Shown here in pieces: positions 53,832 through 62,909 of a stretch of DNA of 64,000 nt (within the stretch, counting starts at the first letter, position 1; each line of letters starts with the position of its first letter). The position numbers were made by a program, and so were the translations under genes. Origin of the DNA: CAZXFH01 sp964640055 (GTDB taxonomy: Bacteria; Fidelibacterota; UBA2242; JAFGTP01); NCBI GenBank assembly GCA_964640055.1, contig CAZXFH010000015.1:1-64000 (forward strand). The letters run 5' to 3'. The notes beneath the pieces were generated by a model. It had not been told where the DNA came from and made no database searches. It saw only the letters and a list, made by a program, of their open reading frames with translations.

Positions 53832-53870
53832 AGAGCCTGCCAGACAACGCTGTTTGACAGGCTCTTTTTT
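53832..53870 (+). terminator. strong rho-independent terminator inside the exported-protein operon
   Basis: AGAGCCTG (53832-53839) pairs with CAGGCTCT (53858-53865), extended by CAGACA/TGTTTG, and runs into TTTTTT. It ends eight bases before the start of the next gene, leaving no room for a promoter between them. Confidence 0.85.
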
Positions 53871-53877
53871 ATGATTC

Positions 53878-54621
53878 ATGATATTTAGATTAACACTTCT
53901 AATATTGACATGTCTGCTTTATTCCCAGGGGATCTGCCAAGAAATTATTCCTTCCTGGTTTGAAGAACTGCCTCAATCCCCAGCCGGAATTATGTTTGCG
54001 ACTGGTTATGCCGGAAAATACAGTAATCAGCGTTTAGCCCGCCGGATGGCGATTTATCGTGGCGTCAAAAACCTGGCCAAGCAAAAGAAAATCAGACTGA
54101 TTTTCAAAGTAGAAGAACTTTCCGATGGACGCTTCCGGCTGCTGAATCCCAGTTTCCAGGAGATTTTCCAGGAAGATGTTTTTAATCAGGTTAAATCTGA
54201 CTTTGCGGTCCTTGATTCCGCGATTACTGAAGAGGGTTATTTTGTGCTCCTGGGCTCGCCGGCCCGCAAGAGCATCCGCCTGCACAGTTCTCGTACTAAA
54301 ACCTGGGATAAAAAGCCCTCCTGGACCGAATCGCTCCCTCAATCCCAAAAATGGCTCTATGGTGTGGGCATTGTGGCTAATTATTCATCTATGGTCAGAG
54401 CCTGGGAAGATGCCGATGAATATGCCCGTTTTGATCTGGGTAAAAACCTGGAAATAGAAACCGAATCCATCCATGCAATTCAGCGCGACAACCGCTATCT
54501 GATCGAATCAAAAATCTACAAACAAACCTATGACATTATATTAAAAGAGGCGGTGATCACGCACCGCTGGTATGATACGGACCAGGACATCTATTACTCG
54601 CTTTGCCGGATGCCGAAATAA
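53878..54621 (+). CDS. exported protein with two LPP20-like domains
   Basis: A 247-residue protein with a signal peptide (about 1-21). It contains two copies of the LPP20-type opening: PSWFEELPQSPAGIMFATGY near residue 25 and PSWTESLPQSQKWLYGVGIV near residue 144, each followed by a helix of the A-R-x-A type. This internal duplication is unusual in the operon. It lies just after a terminator and has no clear ribosome-binding site, so its expression is probably low or depends on read-through. Confidence 0.7.
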   Translation: MIFRLTLLILTCLLYSQGICQEIIPSWFEELPQSPAGIMFATGYAGKYSNQRLARRMAIYRGVKNLAKQKKIRLIFKVEELSDGRFRLLNPSFQEIFQEDVFNQVKSDFAVLDSAITEEGYFVLLGSPARKSIRLHSSRTKTWDKKPSWTESLPQSQKWLYGVGIVANYSSMVRAWEDADEYARFDLGKNLEIETESIHAIQRDNRYLIESKIYKQTYDIILKEAVITHRWYDTDQDIYYSLCRMPK

Positions 54622-54667
54622 TCCCAGCGCACGCCTCTATTTTCTTATCATTAGGCCAAATTTTTAT

Positions 54668-55453
54668 TCATTCCGGGGCCAATTCCAAAGTCATTAAAGA
54701 CACCGAACCAAAGCAACCATACCCGTGGTGAACAGTACTGATAATTTCATGATAGGCTTGCGGAATGAGCGTCACATAGTTTTCTTCATAGCGGCTTAGA
54801 TTATCATCATAAGCAATAACCACTATTTTTAAAGGGTCACCCAAACTTTGCGCATACTGGATCCTGGCTTCTCTGCGACCGCTCTGGACATTAATAATGG
54901 TCTTTTCTCGACGACCTTCTGCAAAAATCAGCACTATTCTATATTTAGAACATTCTAGGTGTACAATTAAAGGAAGCGTCAGTTCACCCGGCTCAATAAA
55001 CAGGGCGCTGGTATCAATCTGAGGCCGCGGGGGTACCCTGGTGGTCCCGGTTAATACCGGATATCCGGGTGCCCGGATACAAAGGGTATAGGTGACTCCT
55101 ACGCGCGGCTGAAAGTGAGGATTCACATAATAGCCGGGTTGAAGTGTGTCCTGGTCAGCTGGGAAAATAATCGGGGTTCCACTGCTGGAATCAACTACAA
55201 CAATCTCGGCATTTTCCATGAATACTGCGCTGTCTGCATACATCTCCGCCGTTCGGGCTGCCCGTTGCAAGCTGAAAAAAGAACTTCCTGCACACCCATC
55301 TGCGCGCAAGACACCAAAGACGTTTAATTGACGTCTAAAATCGGTCTTGATTATTTCCGTCGGCATCGGTCCCGGTTGATGCGGTAGATCACATCGCCAG
55401 CCGAGAGCGACAATTAAGCCAATTATGAGTCCGATGTTTTTCTTCAGCATCAT
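54668..55453 (-). CDS. DUF4249-type lipoprotein
   Basis: A 261-residue protein with a lipoprotein-like signal (cysteine at residue 21, imperfect lipobox). The DUF4249 layout is visible: KTDFRRQLNVFGVLRADG, then a tandem of beta-rich segments with VEITYTLC-like VGVTYTLCIRAPGYPVLTGT, and RYEENYVTLIP near the end. DUF4249 proteins usually partner TonB-dependent receptors in Bacteroidota-like genomes, as here, where the receptor gene ends 14 bases upstream. The substrate is unknown. Confidence 0.75.
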   Translation of the reverse strand: MMLKKNIGLIIGLIVALGWRCDLPHQPGPMPTEIIKTDFRRQLNVFGVLRADGCAGSSFFSLQRAARTAEMYADSAVFMENAEIVVVDSSSGTPIIFPADQDTLQPGYYVNPHFQPRVGVTYTLCIRAPGYPVLTGTTRVPPRPQIDTSALFIEPGELTLPLIVHLECSKYRIVLIFAEGRREKTIINVQSGRREARIQYAQSLGDPLKIVVIAYDDNLSRYEENYVTLIPQAYHEIISTVHHGYGCFGSVSLMTLELAPE

Positions 55454-55467
55454 AGCTCTGCAGCTGT

Positions 55468-57793
55468 TTAAAATTTGATTATATAGCCGGCACTGATGGA
55501 AGGCACCAAATCAAAATCAAATCCATAATACCCATATTGCAGAATATAAAAATACCACTGTGGATCGCGATGCAGAAAAAGCAAATTGTTGATGGTCATG
55601 GTAAAAATCGCTTGGTCGGTCCCCAAATATTCAGCCAACCAATACCCGAATCCACTGCGCAGCTGTTTCTTCCAGCCCACATCCCATATCAGCCGGGGGG
55701 GGATAACGCACGTTATTTTTTTCCGGTGTAATGCTGGTGGGATAAAAACCCAAAACATTGTCAAAAGGATCATAGGTATAATGGCTATACATACCGATCT
55801 CCCAGGTTTTAGGAAAGCCCGCGGTATACTGGATAGTATTAGAGAAAGTGATCATATCTGTTAACTTATACAAAATCACTGCCTTAAAATTGTGGGGCTG
55901 ATCACCATCAAATAAAGTGCGCTGCCCCTGGTTTATAGAAGCATAGCGGCGGAATCCACGGGCATAAGTGTAACTGATCCAGCCGGAAAACCGCTCCACT
56001 GACCCCTGAACCAGACATTCAATCCCATAAGCCGTTCCCTGGCCGGCTTCAATATTATTGCCCTGATCATTTAAATCGCTTTGAGATCCGTAAGTATAGC
56101 GATACAACCGGGCTAGATTCTTGTAATAGGCTGTCAGGGAATATTCCAAACTAGCACTAAACCGTCCTTCTAAGCCGGCAATATAGTGGATCGCCTGGGG
56201 CGGTTTACAGGTGTTTAATAGATTGTAATACTCTAAAAACTGTACAAATTCACTGCCTTGCGTGTCCATGGTGGTCAAATATTGATAGTAGTGGCCATAA
56301 GAAAATTTTAACCGGGTAATGGGATTAAGTCGCACACTGAGTGATACCCGCGGCTCTGGCTGGCCGGCATCAGCAGATCTAAAAGCGCTATACCGCAATC
56401 CCAGTTTTACCAGGAACGGGTCAAGATCAATCTTATCCTGCAGGAAAATGGCCTGGACTGTGCCCCTTCGGATGTCCCGATAATCAGTCGCCGGCATTTC
56501 ACCAGATTGATTGTACAACCGGAGTCGATTTATTTCCATACCCAGCTGCCAGGTTTGCTTAAAACGGGTAAAATAGTTCAATTCACCTTTCCAGGTAATA
56601 TCCTCGATCCTGTTTTTTATCCGGGTATTAAAATCAAGTAAAACCTTGGCGGCGCTCGCTTCATCCTCGACTTCAAAACCAAAATGAGTATGGTTTTTAG
56701 AATAGGAAGAGGAATAATAGAGATGGGAATTAAACAAAAAGTTAGCGCCCAATACAGTACGGGATTGCAGTCCCAGAGCCGTATTATCCGTATGGGTTAT
56801 AAAACTTTCCTCTAATTTATCAAAAGCCTGATTGGGAAAATATAAGATCAAGTCCTCAATATTATAGTTCATGAAATCATAGGCGTAAAAAGTGGATAAC
56901 CGAAAATTTGTTCGGGCTAACCCAAAACTACAGACCCCATTAATATCAGCCATCAAATTAGGAGATCCGATTAACACCCGACTCATCAGATCGGTTAAAA
57001 ACCGACCGGAAAACATGGCGGTAAAGTCTTCACCGACCAGAAATTCAATGGCACCACTAATACCTGATACTGAGGGTCTGAACTCACCATGCATTTCATG
57101 GTGATGTCCTTCCCGGGTGGTAATATTTAAAATCGAGGCATTCCTGCCACCAAAACGGGCATCAAATCCACCCACCAGCATTTCAATATTCTTAATGGAA
57201 TAGGGGTTAAATATAGCTTCCGATGCCAGAAAATGCTGCGGATTATATATTGTCATGCCATCTAACTGGACCAGGTTCTCTCCAGGATCACTACCGCGGA
57301 CATGATACTGCGGAGAAAAGGGATCTGAAATCGTCACACTGGGTGAATATTTCACCAGTTTAAAAACATCTTTGCTAAATTGGGGTGTTTCAATCAGGAT
57401 CAGGGGATCAACGGTAAAGCTGGCAATATCCGTCTGCTTTTCAATCAGATCACTGCGCTGACCACTCACCGTTACCGCCCGGGTTTGGAGAGTCTGGGGG
57501 GTCAATTTGATCTGATCCAGGTATCTGTTCTCAGTGGTAAGGACCAAGCTGAGGGTTTTGGGCTGATAGGCGATATGAGATAATTCCAGAAGACATTGCC
57601 CCGGACTCAGATTGCGAATGACAAAAAATCCTTGCAGATCGGTGGCTGCTCCCAGATCAGCGGACTTGACCACCACATTGACGCCGACAATACTTTCCCC
57701 ACTCTCTTCATCAACAACATAGCCTGAAACCGACACCCCGGGCAGCCAATTATAAAAGCCAATCAATATCAGGGCTAAAGCAATCTTTTTCAT
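55468..57793 (-). pseudogene. TonB-dependent receptor interrupted by a one-base frameshift in a C8 tract
   Basis: A TonB-dependent outer-membrane receptor. Visible are a signal peptide (1-21), a carboxypeptidase-regulatory-like domain (VSGYVVDEESGESIVGVNVV, about 22-105), a plug with YHVRGSDPGENLVQLDGMTI, and a long barrel. In frame the product stops at 720 residues near 55631. At 55693-55700 there are eight G on the plus strand (C8 in the gene). Removing one base joins NVRYPP to RLIWDVGWKKQ and gives 774 residues ending IIKF, the terminal Phe expected for barrel insertion. The lesion may be a sequencing error or phase variation. The start overlaps the upstream gene by four bases. Confidence 0.9.
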
Positions 57794-58827
57794 GGTAACT
57801 TGAGCCCGAGTGTTAATAGTAATCCGGGGGCGAACTGCCTGACATTATCCGGCAAAATATTGTAACTGAAATGGCCCCCTAATCCGACCCACAGACCTTT
57901 AGAAAAAAGCGGGCGATATTCCATACTTGCGGTAAAACCAAGGTTGACCAACACAATATTCCAATAATCAACATGTCCGAAATGGGATCCGTCAAAATTA
58001 TTAACGCCTATTCGCAGGGTGGTGTTCAGGCGGGCTAAAAAGCAATTATTGAGTCGAAAATACCAGTGTTGATCATAGCCACCAATAGCCAGGGATTCCC
58101 ATTTTGATGCATACCGATAATAAATACCCGGAGATCCCCGGACAAACCGGTGTGCTCTGCCAGCCGGGTTGTATAGTGTTAAATGGCCGTTGATAATAAA
58201 CCCGTCTGGCAGTAGAATATAATCACACCAGCTGTGTAAGGTCCGCCGGTATGTAAAAGGATAAGTCGTCGAATGATAGGCCTTTTTTTTAATTGCTTCG
58301 GATTGGGCTTTGATCCACCGGGTTAACAGCGCACTCTCAACTTGGCTAGCTGATTTTTTTCCCACAGCTTGAGTCCTTAATTCCCAGAACCAATCCGTGA
58401 TCAGTTCCGCCTGAGTATTCAATAGCTGCGTATAGGCATTGAGTATTAATCCTTTACTGAATATGGCCTGATTAGCTTGCCAAAGGGCCAGTTCCTTGAT
58501 TACCAAATACCCCGGGTAAGTAACAGAATCCACTCTGAATTGACATTTAAAACTCCGGTTTAAAGGATACTGCAAAGCCAGGTATTGATCCACCGGAATT
58601 ACTTTCCATTTCTCGGTTTCCCGGATCCCCACTATCTGCTGATCCAAATTGCGTTCATCCCGGACTGCCAGCATTTGCTTCTGGTCACAGTCCAGAGTAT
58701 CAAAGGGCAGTTCGATAACCAGGGTATCTGCAACAAATCCCTGCCAGGAGAGGGCTTGACTCCAAACCAGCGTACAGGTGCCCATTACAAAAAGAATATA
58801 TCTTGGAAATATTTTTAGGAAAAACAC
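57790..58827 (-). CDS. exported protein of unknown family in the TonB receptor operon
   Basis: A 345-residue protein with a signal peptide ending TLVWSQA and a GTG start. The first 150 residues mix short strands and helices. The C-terminal half has alternating aromatic strands (HFGHVDYWNIVLVNLGFTAS, GLWVGLGGHFSYN), which suggests a small outer-membrane barrel or barrel-associated protein. I do not recognise the family. Its stop overlaps the receptor start by four bases, so it is coupled to the TonB system. Confidence 0.7.
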   Translation of the reverse strand: MFFLKIFPRYILFVMGTCTLVWSQALSWQGFVADTLVIELPFDTLDCDQKQMLAVRDERNLDQQIVGIRETEKWKVIPVDQYLALQYPLNRSFKCQFRVDSVTYPGYLVIKELALWQANQAIFSKGLILNAYTQLLNTQAELITDWFWELRTQAVGKKSASQVESALLTRWIKAQSEAIKKKAYHSTTYPFTYRRTLHSWCDYILLPDGFIINGHLTLYNPAGRAHRFVRGSPGIYYRYASKWESLAIGGYDQHWYFRLNNCFLARLNTTLRIGVNNFDGSHFGHVDYWNIVLVNLGFTASMEYRPLFSKGLWVGLGGHFSYNILPDNVRQFAPGLLLTLGLKLP

Positions 58828-58880
58828 TTTCGCCTATTCAGGTTCGGAACAGTCACTAACGACGTCTGATTTTAGGGGGA

Positions 58881-60104
58881 TTATTCCAGTTCCTGAAACG
58901 GGTCAGCGGGCATGAAAGGCTGCTGGGTTTTGTTCGGTATCAATTTTTGATCGGTTTCTGACACTGATAAATTGCTTTTCGTAAATTCAGCGGCAACTAC
59001 AATGTTTTCAGAGCCAATCTGAAAATTTCCTTCCAGGGGTGCAAAAAAACCCTTTACTTCCGGTAAACCGACAATCCGGACCTGATGAGTCCCCCGGGGC
59101 ACATTTTTAACAATCAATTGACGACTATAGTCGGTAACGGTTTCTTTCCCAAACAACCCGGTTTTGCGGGTCTCTTTAACCACCGGATACATGGAAGTAT
59201 AGCCCAAAAAGTTACCATCTAAAAATACCAGGGCCGATTTTACATCCGAAAGGAAGACAACATTTCGGCCCAGCTCACTTTCGCGCGCATTAACGGTCCC
59301 CTGTTGCCCGCCGGCCAGGGCGGCCTGACATTTCCAGTTACCCCGGTCAAATTCAACCACAATTTCATAATCCCCCGGCTTGATCCGGTTGATCGATACC
59401 GGAGTGCGATAATCAAGCGATTGCCCATTCAAGCGAACCGGACGATTTCCCGGAAGAGAGCGGATAATCAGTCTGGCATTTTGACTGAGTTGATTACCAA
59501 AATTCTGATAATAGTTTGCCAGAACCGTGGTGTAGATATTGGTTAATTCCTTGCTTTCAGAGGTGTAAGTAAAATCACCACCGGTTTTACGGGCAATCTG
59601 CTCGAGGGCTGACTGGTTAACATCGCCCAAACCAATTCCATAGACATAAAATCCCTGGGAGGCATTCAGATTACTCAGGTTGTCAACTCTTAAATGACTG
59701 CCGCCATCATGACCATCCGTCAGAAAAATGATGATCCGCTGGCCCTGACTGCGATGGGCTAAAATACTGGCCTTGCCCAGGGCATCATAAAGATGGGTGC
59801 CACCCCGCGGATAGAGAGTGCTGACCAGCTGTTTTAACTTGCCTTTATCAAAAGTGCCTTTGTGCATTATCTCTATTTGGTCATCAAAAGCCACAATCGC
59901 CGCCTCATCACCCCTACGCATATCATCTATAAATTTGTGCATGGCGCTCTTGGCTTGCTCCATGGCACCACCTGACATACTACCACTGCGATCGACCACT
60001 AAGACAAATTGGTTGGTCAGTTTTAAGGGTTCAAACTGAATACAATCCTGAGCCTTCAAAACCAATGCCGCTAAACTGAATAGAATAAAAATGATGCGCT
60101 TCAT
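58881..60104 (-). CDS. exported VWA-domain protein with PEGA-like repeats
   Basis: A 407-residue protein with signal peptide MKRIIFILFSLAALVLKAQ. The von Willebrand A domain (about 30-210) keeps the metal-ion site: DRSGSMSGG, Thr in GGTHLYDALG and Asp in FLTDGHDGG. Residues about 215-300 form a PEGA-type segment (VRLNGQSLDYRTPVSI, KPGDYEIVVEF), with a second such unit after 300. The ATG is supported by GGAGGAGCATATC; longer in-frame starts are rejected. A surface-binding or carbohydrate-contact role is likely. It is co-oriented with the TonB operon 53 bases downstream. Confidence 0.8.
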   Translation of the reverse strand: MKRIIFILFSLAALVLKAQDCIQFEPLKLTNQFVLVVDRSGSMSGGAMEQAKSAMHKFIDDMRRGDEAAIVAFDDQIEIMHKGTFDKGKLKQLVSTLYPRGGTHLYDALGKASILAHRSQGQRIIIFLTDGHDGGSHLRVDNLSNLNASQGFYVYGIGLGDVNQSALEQIARKTGGDFTYTSESKELTNIYTTVLANYYQNFGNQLSQNARLIIRSLPGNRPVRLNGQSLDYRTPVSINRIKPGDYEIVVEFDRGNWKCQAALAGGQQGTVNARESELGRNVVFLSDVKSALVFLDGNFLGYTSMYPVVKETRKTGLFGKETVTDYSRQLIVKNVPRGTHQVRIVGLPEVKGFFAPLEGNFQIGSENIVVAAEFTKSNLSVSETDQKLIPNKTQQPFMPADPFQELE

Positions 60105-60408
60105 GATATGCTCCTCCATCAATAAATGAACTCCGCTACCCTTACACATACAATGTTCCTGTTTATTGGTTAAATACACCTTTGCAGCAAATAATTTTTA
60201 AAGCCAGTAGAAATTTAATAAACTATTTCTAAATCCAATAGCATATTAACCGTTTAATGAATTACGATTTGTCATAAATCACCAATTCCAAATACAATCC
60301 CATGTTTTTAAAGGCGCCTTTCGAAAATAAAACGTGCAAAAAAGTGAACTTTTGCCTAAAATTAGCCGTTGAAAGCACGCTTGTCAAAAAAAAACAGAAG
60401 GACTATTC
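60105..60408. other. divergent intergenic region upstream of lepB and the VWA gene
   Basis: A 304-base AT-rich gap. It contains the lepB promoter and short AT tracts; I found no convincing promoter for the VWA gene, no RNA gene and no significant repeat. Confidence 0.5.
60269..60298 (+). promoter_or_regulatory. lepB promoter
   Basis: TTGTCA (60269-60274), an 18-base spacer and TACAAT (60293-60298), each one base from consensus, lie about 110 bases before the lepB start. This is the best sigma70-type match in the window. Confidence 0.55.
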
Positions 60409-61275
60409 ATGTCAAAACCAACTGCGAAGCAAACGTCCGATAAAAACACAAAGTTAAAACAGGAACTGAAGAGTTGGGCGATTGTGATTTTAATTGCCCT
60501 GGGATTAAAATCCACGATTGTGGCTTCCTATATGGTACCCACGGGTTCCATGGAAAATACCATTATGACCGGTGATTTCCTGATCGGTAATAAATTCGTT
60601 TACGGCACCATGACACCCGATTGGATCGGCATTCCCTATACCCGTATCGGTTTCCATATTCCTCATTTCCGGCTGCCCTCCTTCCGCGTACCCACACAGG
60701 GCGATGTGGTTATTTTTAAGTTCCCCCTGGATAAACACCTGCAATATGTCAAGCGTTGTGTTGCCGCCCCCGGTCAAACGCTGGAAATCCGGGATAAAGA
60801 GCTCTATATTGACGGTCAGCGATATGGTCTCCCAGAACATGGTAAGTTCATTCGCTCCAGGGTTTATGCACCCAAAATATCCGAGCCCGAAATTTTCAGC
60901 AATAAAAGTGAAAATTCCGATAATTTCGGCCCCTTATATGTTCCCCGGAAAGGAGACACCCTTCACTTCGATGAAGACCCGGCCTATGTTATCCGCAACG
61001 TAGTTGAATTGGCCAATCACAGCTTTGATATCCGGCTGGGCAAGATGTATATCGATGCTAAGAAGAAAGACTATTATGTTGTGGAACAAGACCATTATTT
61101 TATGATGGGCGATAACCGCGATAACAGCTATGACAGTCGCTACTGGGGATTTGTTTCCCATGATTTAGTCGTGGGCAAAGCCTTGGTGGTCTTTTTATCC
61201 TGGAATAAGCATATCCCGCTCTATCGCTTGACCGAAAAAATACGCTGGAACCGTTTTGGTAAAGTGTTGAAATAA
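60409..61275 (+). CDS. lepB: signal peptidase I
   Basis: A 288-residue inner-membrane serine/lysine protease that removes Sec signal peptides. An N-terminal transmembrane helix (about 20-42) precedes the catalytic Ser in VPTGSMENTIMTGDFLI. The catalytic Lys lies in YVKRCVAAPGQ after FKFPLDKHLQ, and the box E-type MMGDNRDNSYDSRYWGFV is present. The start follows GAAGGACTATTC. It would serve the many exported proteins nearby. No membrane anchor is predicted at the C-terminus. Confidence 0.95.
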   Translation: MSKPTAKQTSDKNTKLKQELKSWAIVILIALGLKSTIVASYMVPTGSMENTIMTGDFLIGNKFVYGTMTPDWIGIPYTRIGFHIPHFRLPSFRVPTQGDVVIFKFPLDKHLQYVKRCVAAPGQTLEIRDKELYIDGQRYGLPEHGKFIRSRVYAPKISEPEIFSNKSENSDNFGPLYVPRKGDTLHFDEDPAYVIRNVVELANHSFDIRLGKMYIDAKKKDYYVVEQDHYFMMGDNRDNSYDSRYWGFVSHDLVVGKALVVFLSWNKHIPLYRLTEKIRWNRFGKVLK

Positions 61276-61363
61276 AATACCGACCACATGCCTTATAGGC
61301 TCAAAGTGCAAATCATTATTTATTCTTGAAAACATCACCTTCCCTTAAATCACGGAGCGCATT

Positions 61364-62608
61364 ATGACCCGAAAAAGAATATTTGTAAGTCTCATCATCC
61401 TGTGTCTTTTGACTATTTTAACTATCAATATAGTTTTGTTTGGCAACCAACACAAGCGGGTGCGGCCTGGTGTGGAAGTTTTTATACGGGATTATCTTGA
61501 CCTGGTGCAAGGCAAACGGGTGGGGCTGATCACAAACCCCACCGGCGTTACTTCAGATTTAAAATCCACTATTGATCGCTTTCATCAGCATCATGAAATA
61601 GAGCTGGTAGCCCTGTTCGGTCCGGAACACGGTGTCCGGGGTAACTATACGGCCGGTGCTAAGGTGGAAAATGTGGTTGACGACCGGACTGGCATTCCGA
61701 TGTACAGTCTGTATGGAAGTAGCCGGAAGCCAACTCCGGAGATGCTTAGAGATGTGGATATATTATTTTATGATATTCAGGATATCGGCATTCGGCCCTA
61801 TACCTACATTTACACGATGGCCTATGGCATGGAAGCCGCCGCGGAAAAGGGTATTCCCTTCGTGGTACTGGACCGGCCGAACCCATTAGGCGGAGAATTA
61901 GTGGAAGGACCGATCCTGGATCCAAAATATAAGTCCTTTGTGGGACTCTACCCAATCCCCTATGTTTACGGTATGACCTGCGGAGAGCTAGCCCGGCTGT
62001 TCAATCAGGAATTTGATATCAATGCGGATCTGACCGTGGTTCCCATGCAGGGCTGGCAGCGCGATATGACCTTTATGGATACCGGTCTGGAATGGGTGCC
62101 CGCCTCGCCCCATATTCCCCATGGTAAAACCGCTTACTTCTGTGCGGCTACCGGTGTTATCGGTGAATTGCATACCATAGATATCGGGGTGGGCTATACC
62201 GCTCCCTTTGAACTGATCGGCGAAAGCTGGGTCGATCCCGATCAGCTGGCAAGTCATCTGAACAAGCAAAACCTGACCGGCGTCACTTTTCGGCCCACTT
62301 ACTATACCCCCTATTATTTTATTAATGAAAAAGAACATATCAGTGGCGTACAAATCCATATTACTGACATTGACCGTTTCCAACCCATGCGGGTCCAGCT
62401 CCATATCTTGGCCGCTATCCGCGCACTTTATCCGGAACAACAGTTTTTCGATACCAACCGGGCCAAAATGTTCGATAAAACCGCGGGCACTGATCAGGTG
62501 CGTAAATCCATCTGGGCCGGGGAAGATCCCGATGAAATGATTAAGCAATGGCAAGCCAAGGTGGCTGAATTCCGGGAGAACAGTAAACAATACTTTCTAT
62601 ATAAATAA
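61364..62608 (+). CDS. NamZ/DUF1343-type exo-beta-N-acetylmuramidase-like protein
   Basis: A 414-residue protein with an uncleaved or late-cleaved N-terminal hydrophobic helix (about 7-27). The DUF1343/NamZ core shows VGLITNPTGVTSDLKSTIDR, LFGPEHGVRGNYTAGAKVEN, SLYGSSRKPTPEMLRD, DVDILFYDIQDIGIRPYTYI and VLDRPNPLGGELVEGP. Characterised members release terminal N-acetylmuramic acid from peptidoglycan fragments. It lies 88 bases after lepB and may share its transcript. Length is normal and all core motifs are intact. Confidence 0.88.
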   Translation: MTRKRIFVSLIILCLLTILTINIVLFGNQHKRVRPGVEVFIRDYLDLVQGKRVGLITNPTGVTSDLKSTIDRFHQHHEIELVALFGPEHGVRGNYTAGAKVENVVDDRTGIPMYSLYGSSRKPTPEMLRDVDILFYDIQDIGIRPYTYIYTMAYGMEAAAEKGIPFVVLDRPNPLGGELVEGPILDPKYKSFVGLYPIPYVYGMTCGELARLFNQEFDINADLTVVPMQGWQRDMTFMDTGLEWVPASPHIPHGKTAYFCAATGVIGELHTIDIGVGYTAPFELIGESWVDPDQLASHLNKQNLTGVTFRPTYYTPYYFINEKEHISGVQIHITDIDRFQPMRVQLHILAAIRALYPEQQFFDTNRAKMFDKTAGTDQVRKSIWAGEDPDEMIKQWQAKVAEFRENSKQYFLYK

Positions 62609-62663
62609 ATCGGAAACTGAATAAGCTTCTGTATATCATTCTGAATATCATGTGATTGCTATG

Positions 62664-62909
62664 CTAGGTTTTACTGGCGCTGATTAGCCACTTTTTCAAA
62701 GTACTTTTGGCCGGCAGCTTGCCACTGACCTTCACCTCTCCATTGATCACCAGGCCGGGTGTGAACATGATCTCATAATCCACAAATTTATGCACATCGG
62801 TCACTTTTTCTAAGTTGATCTCAAGGTTATTTTCTTCTGCTACCTCACGGCATAATTGTTCCAATTTTTTACACTTTGGACATCCTGCCCCAAGAATTAT
62901 GATATTCAA
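62664..62909 (-). CDS. TM0996/MTH895-type mini-thioredoxin (redox-active disulfide protein 2)
   Basis: An 81-residue thioredoxin-fold protein with the active-site GCPKCKKL (Cys10, Cys13) and the cis-Pro segment MFTPGLVINGEVKVSGKLP. The start is TTG, seven bases after AAGGAG, overlapping the end of the ACR3 gene by four bases. Members commonly accompany ArsR and ACR3 or related permeases. Unlike its neighbour it looks intact. Confidence 0.88.
   Translation of the reverse strand: MNIIILGAGCPKCKKLEQLCREVAEENNLEINLEKVTDVHKFVDYEIMFTPGLVINGEVKVSGKLPAKSTLKKWLISASKT

Noticed and set aside
55468..55773. A separate small gene after the TonB receptor
   Set aside because: Its sequence is the expected C-terminus of the receptor in the shifted frame, ending in the terminal Phe of the barrel.
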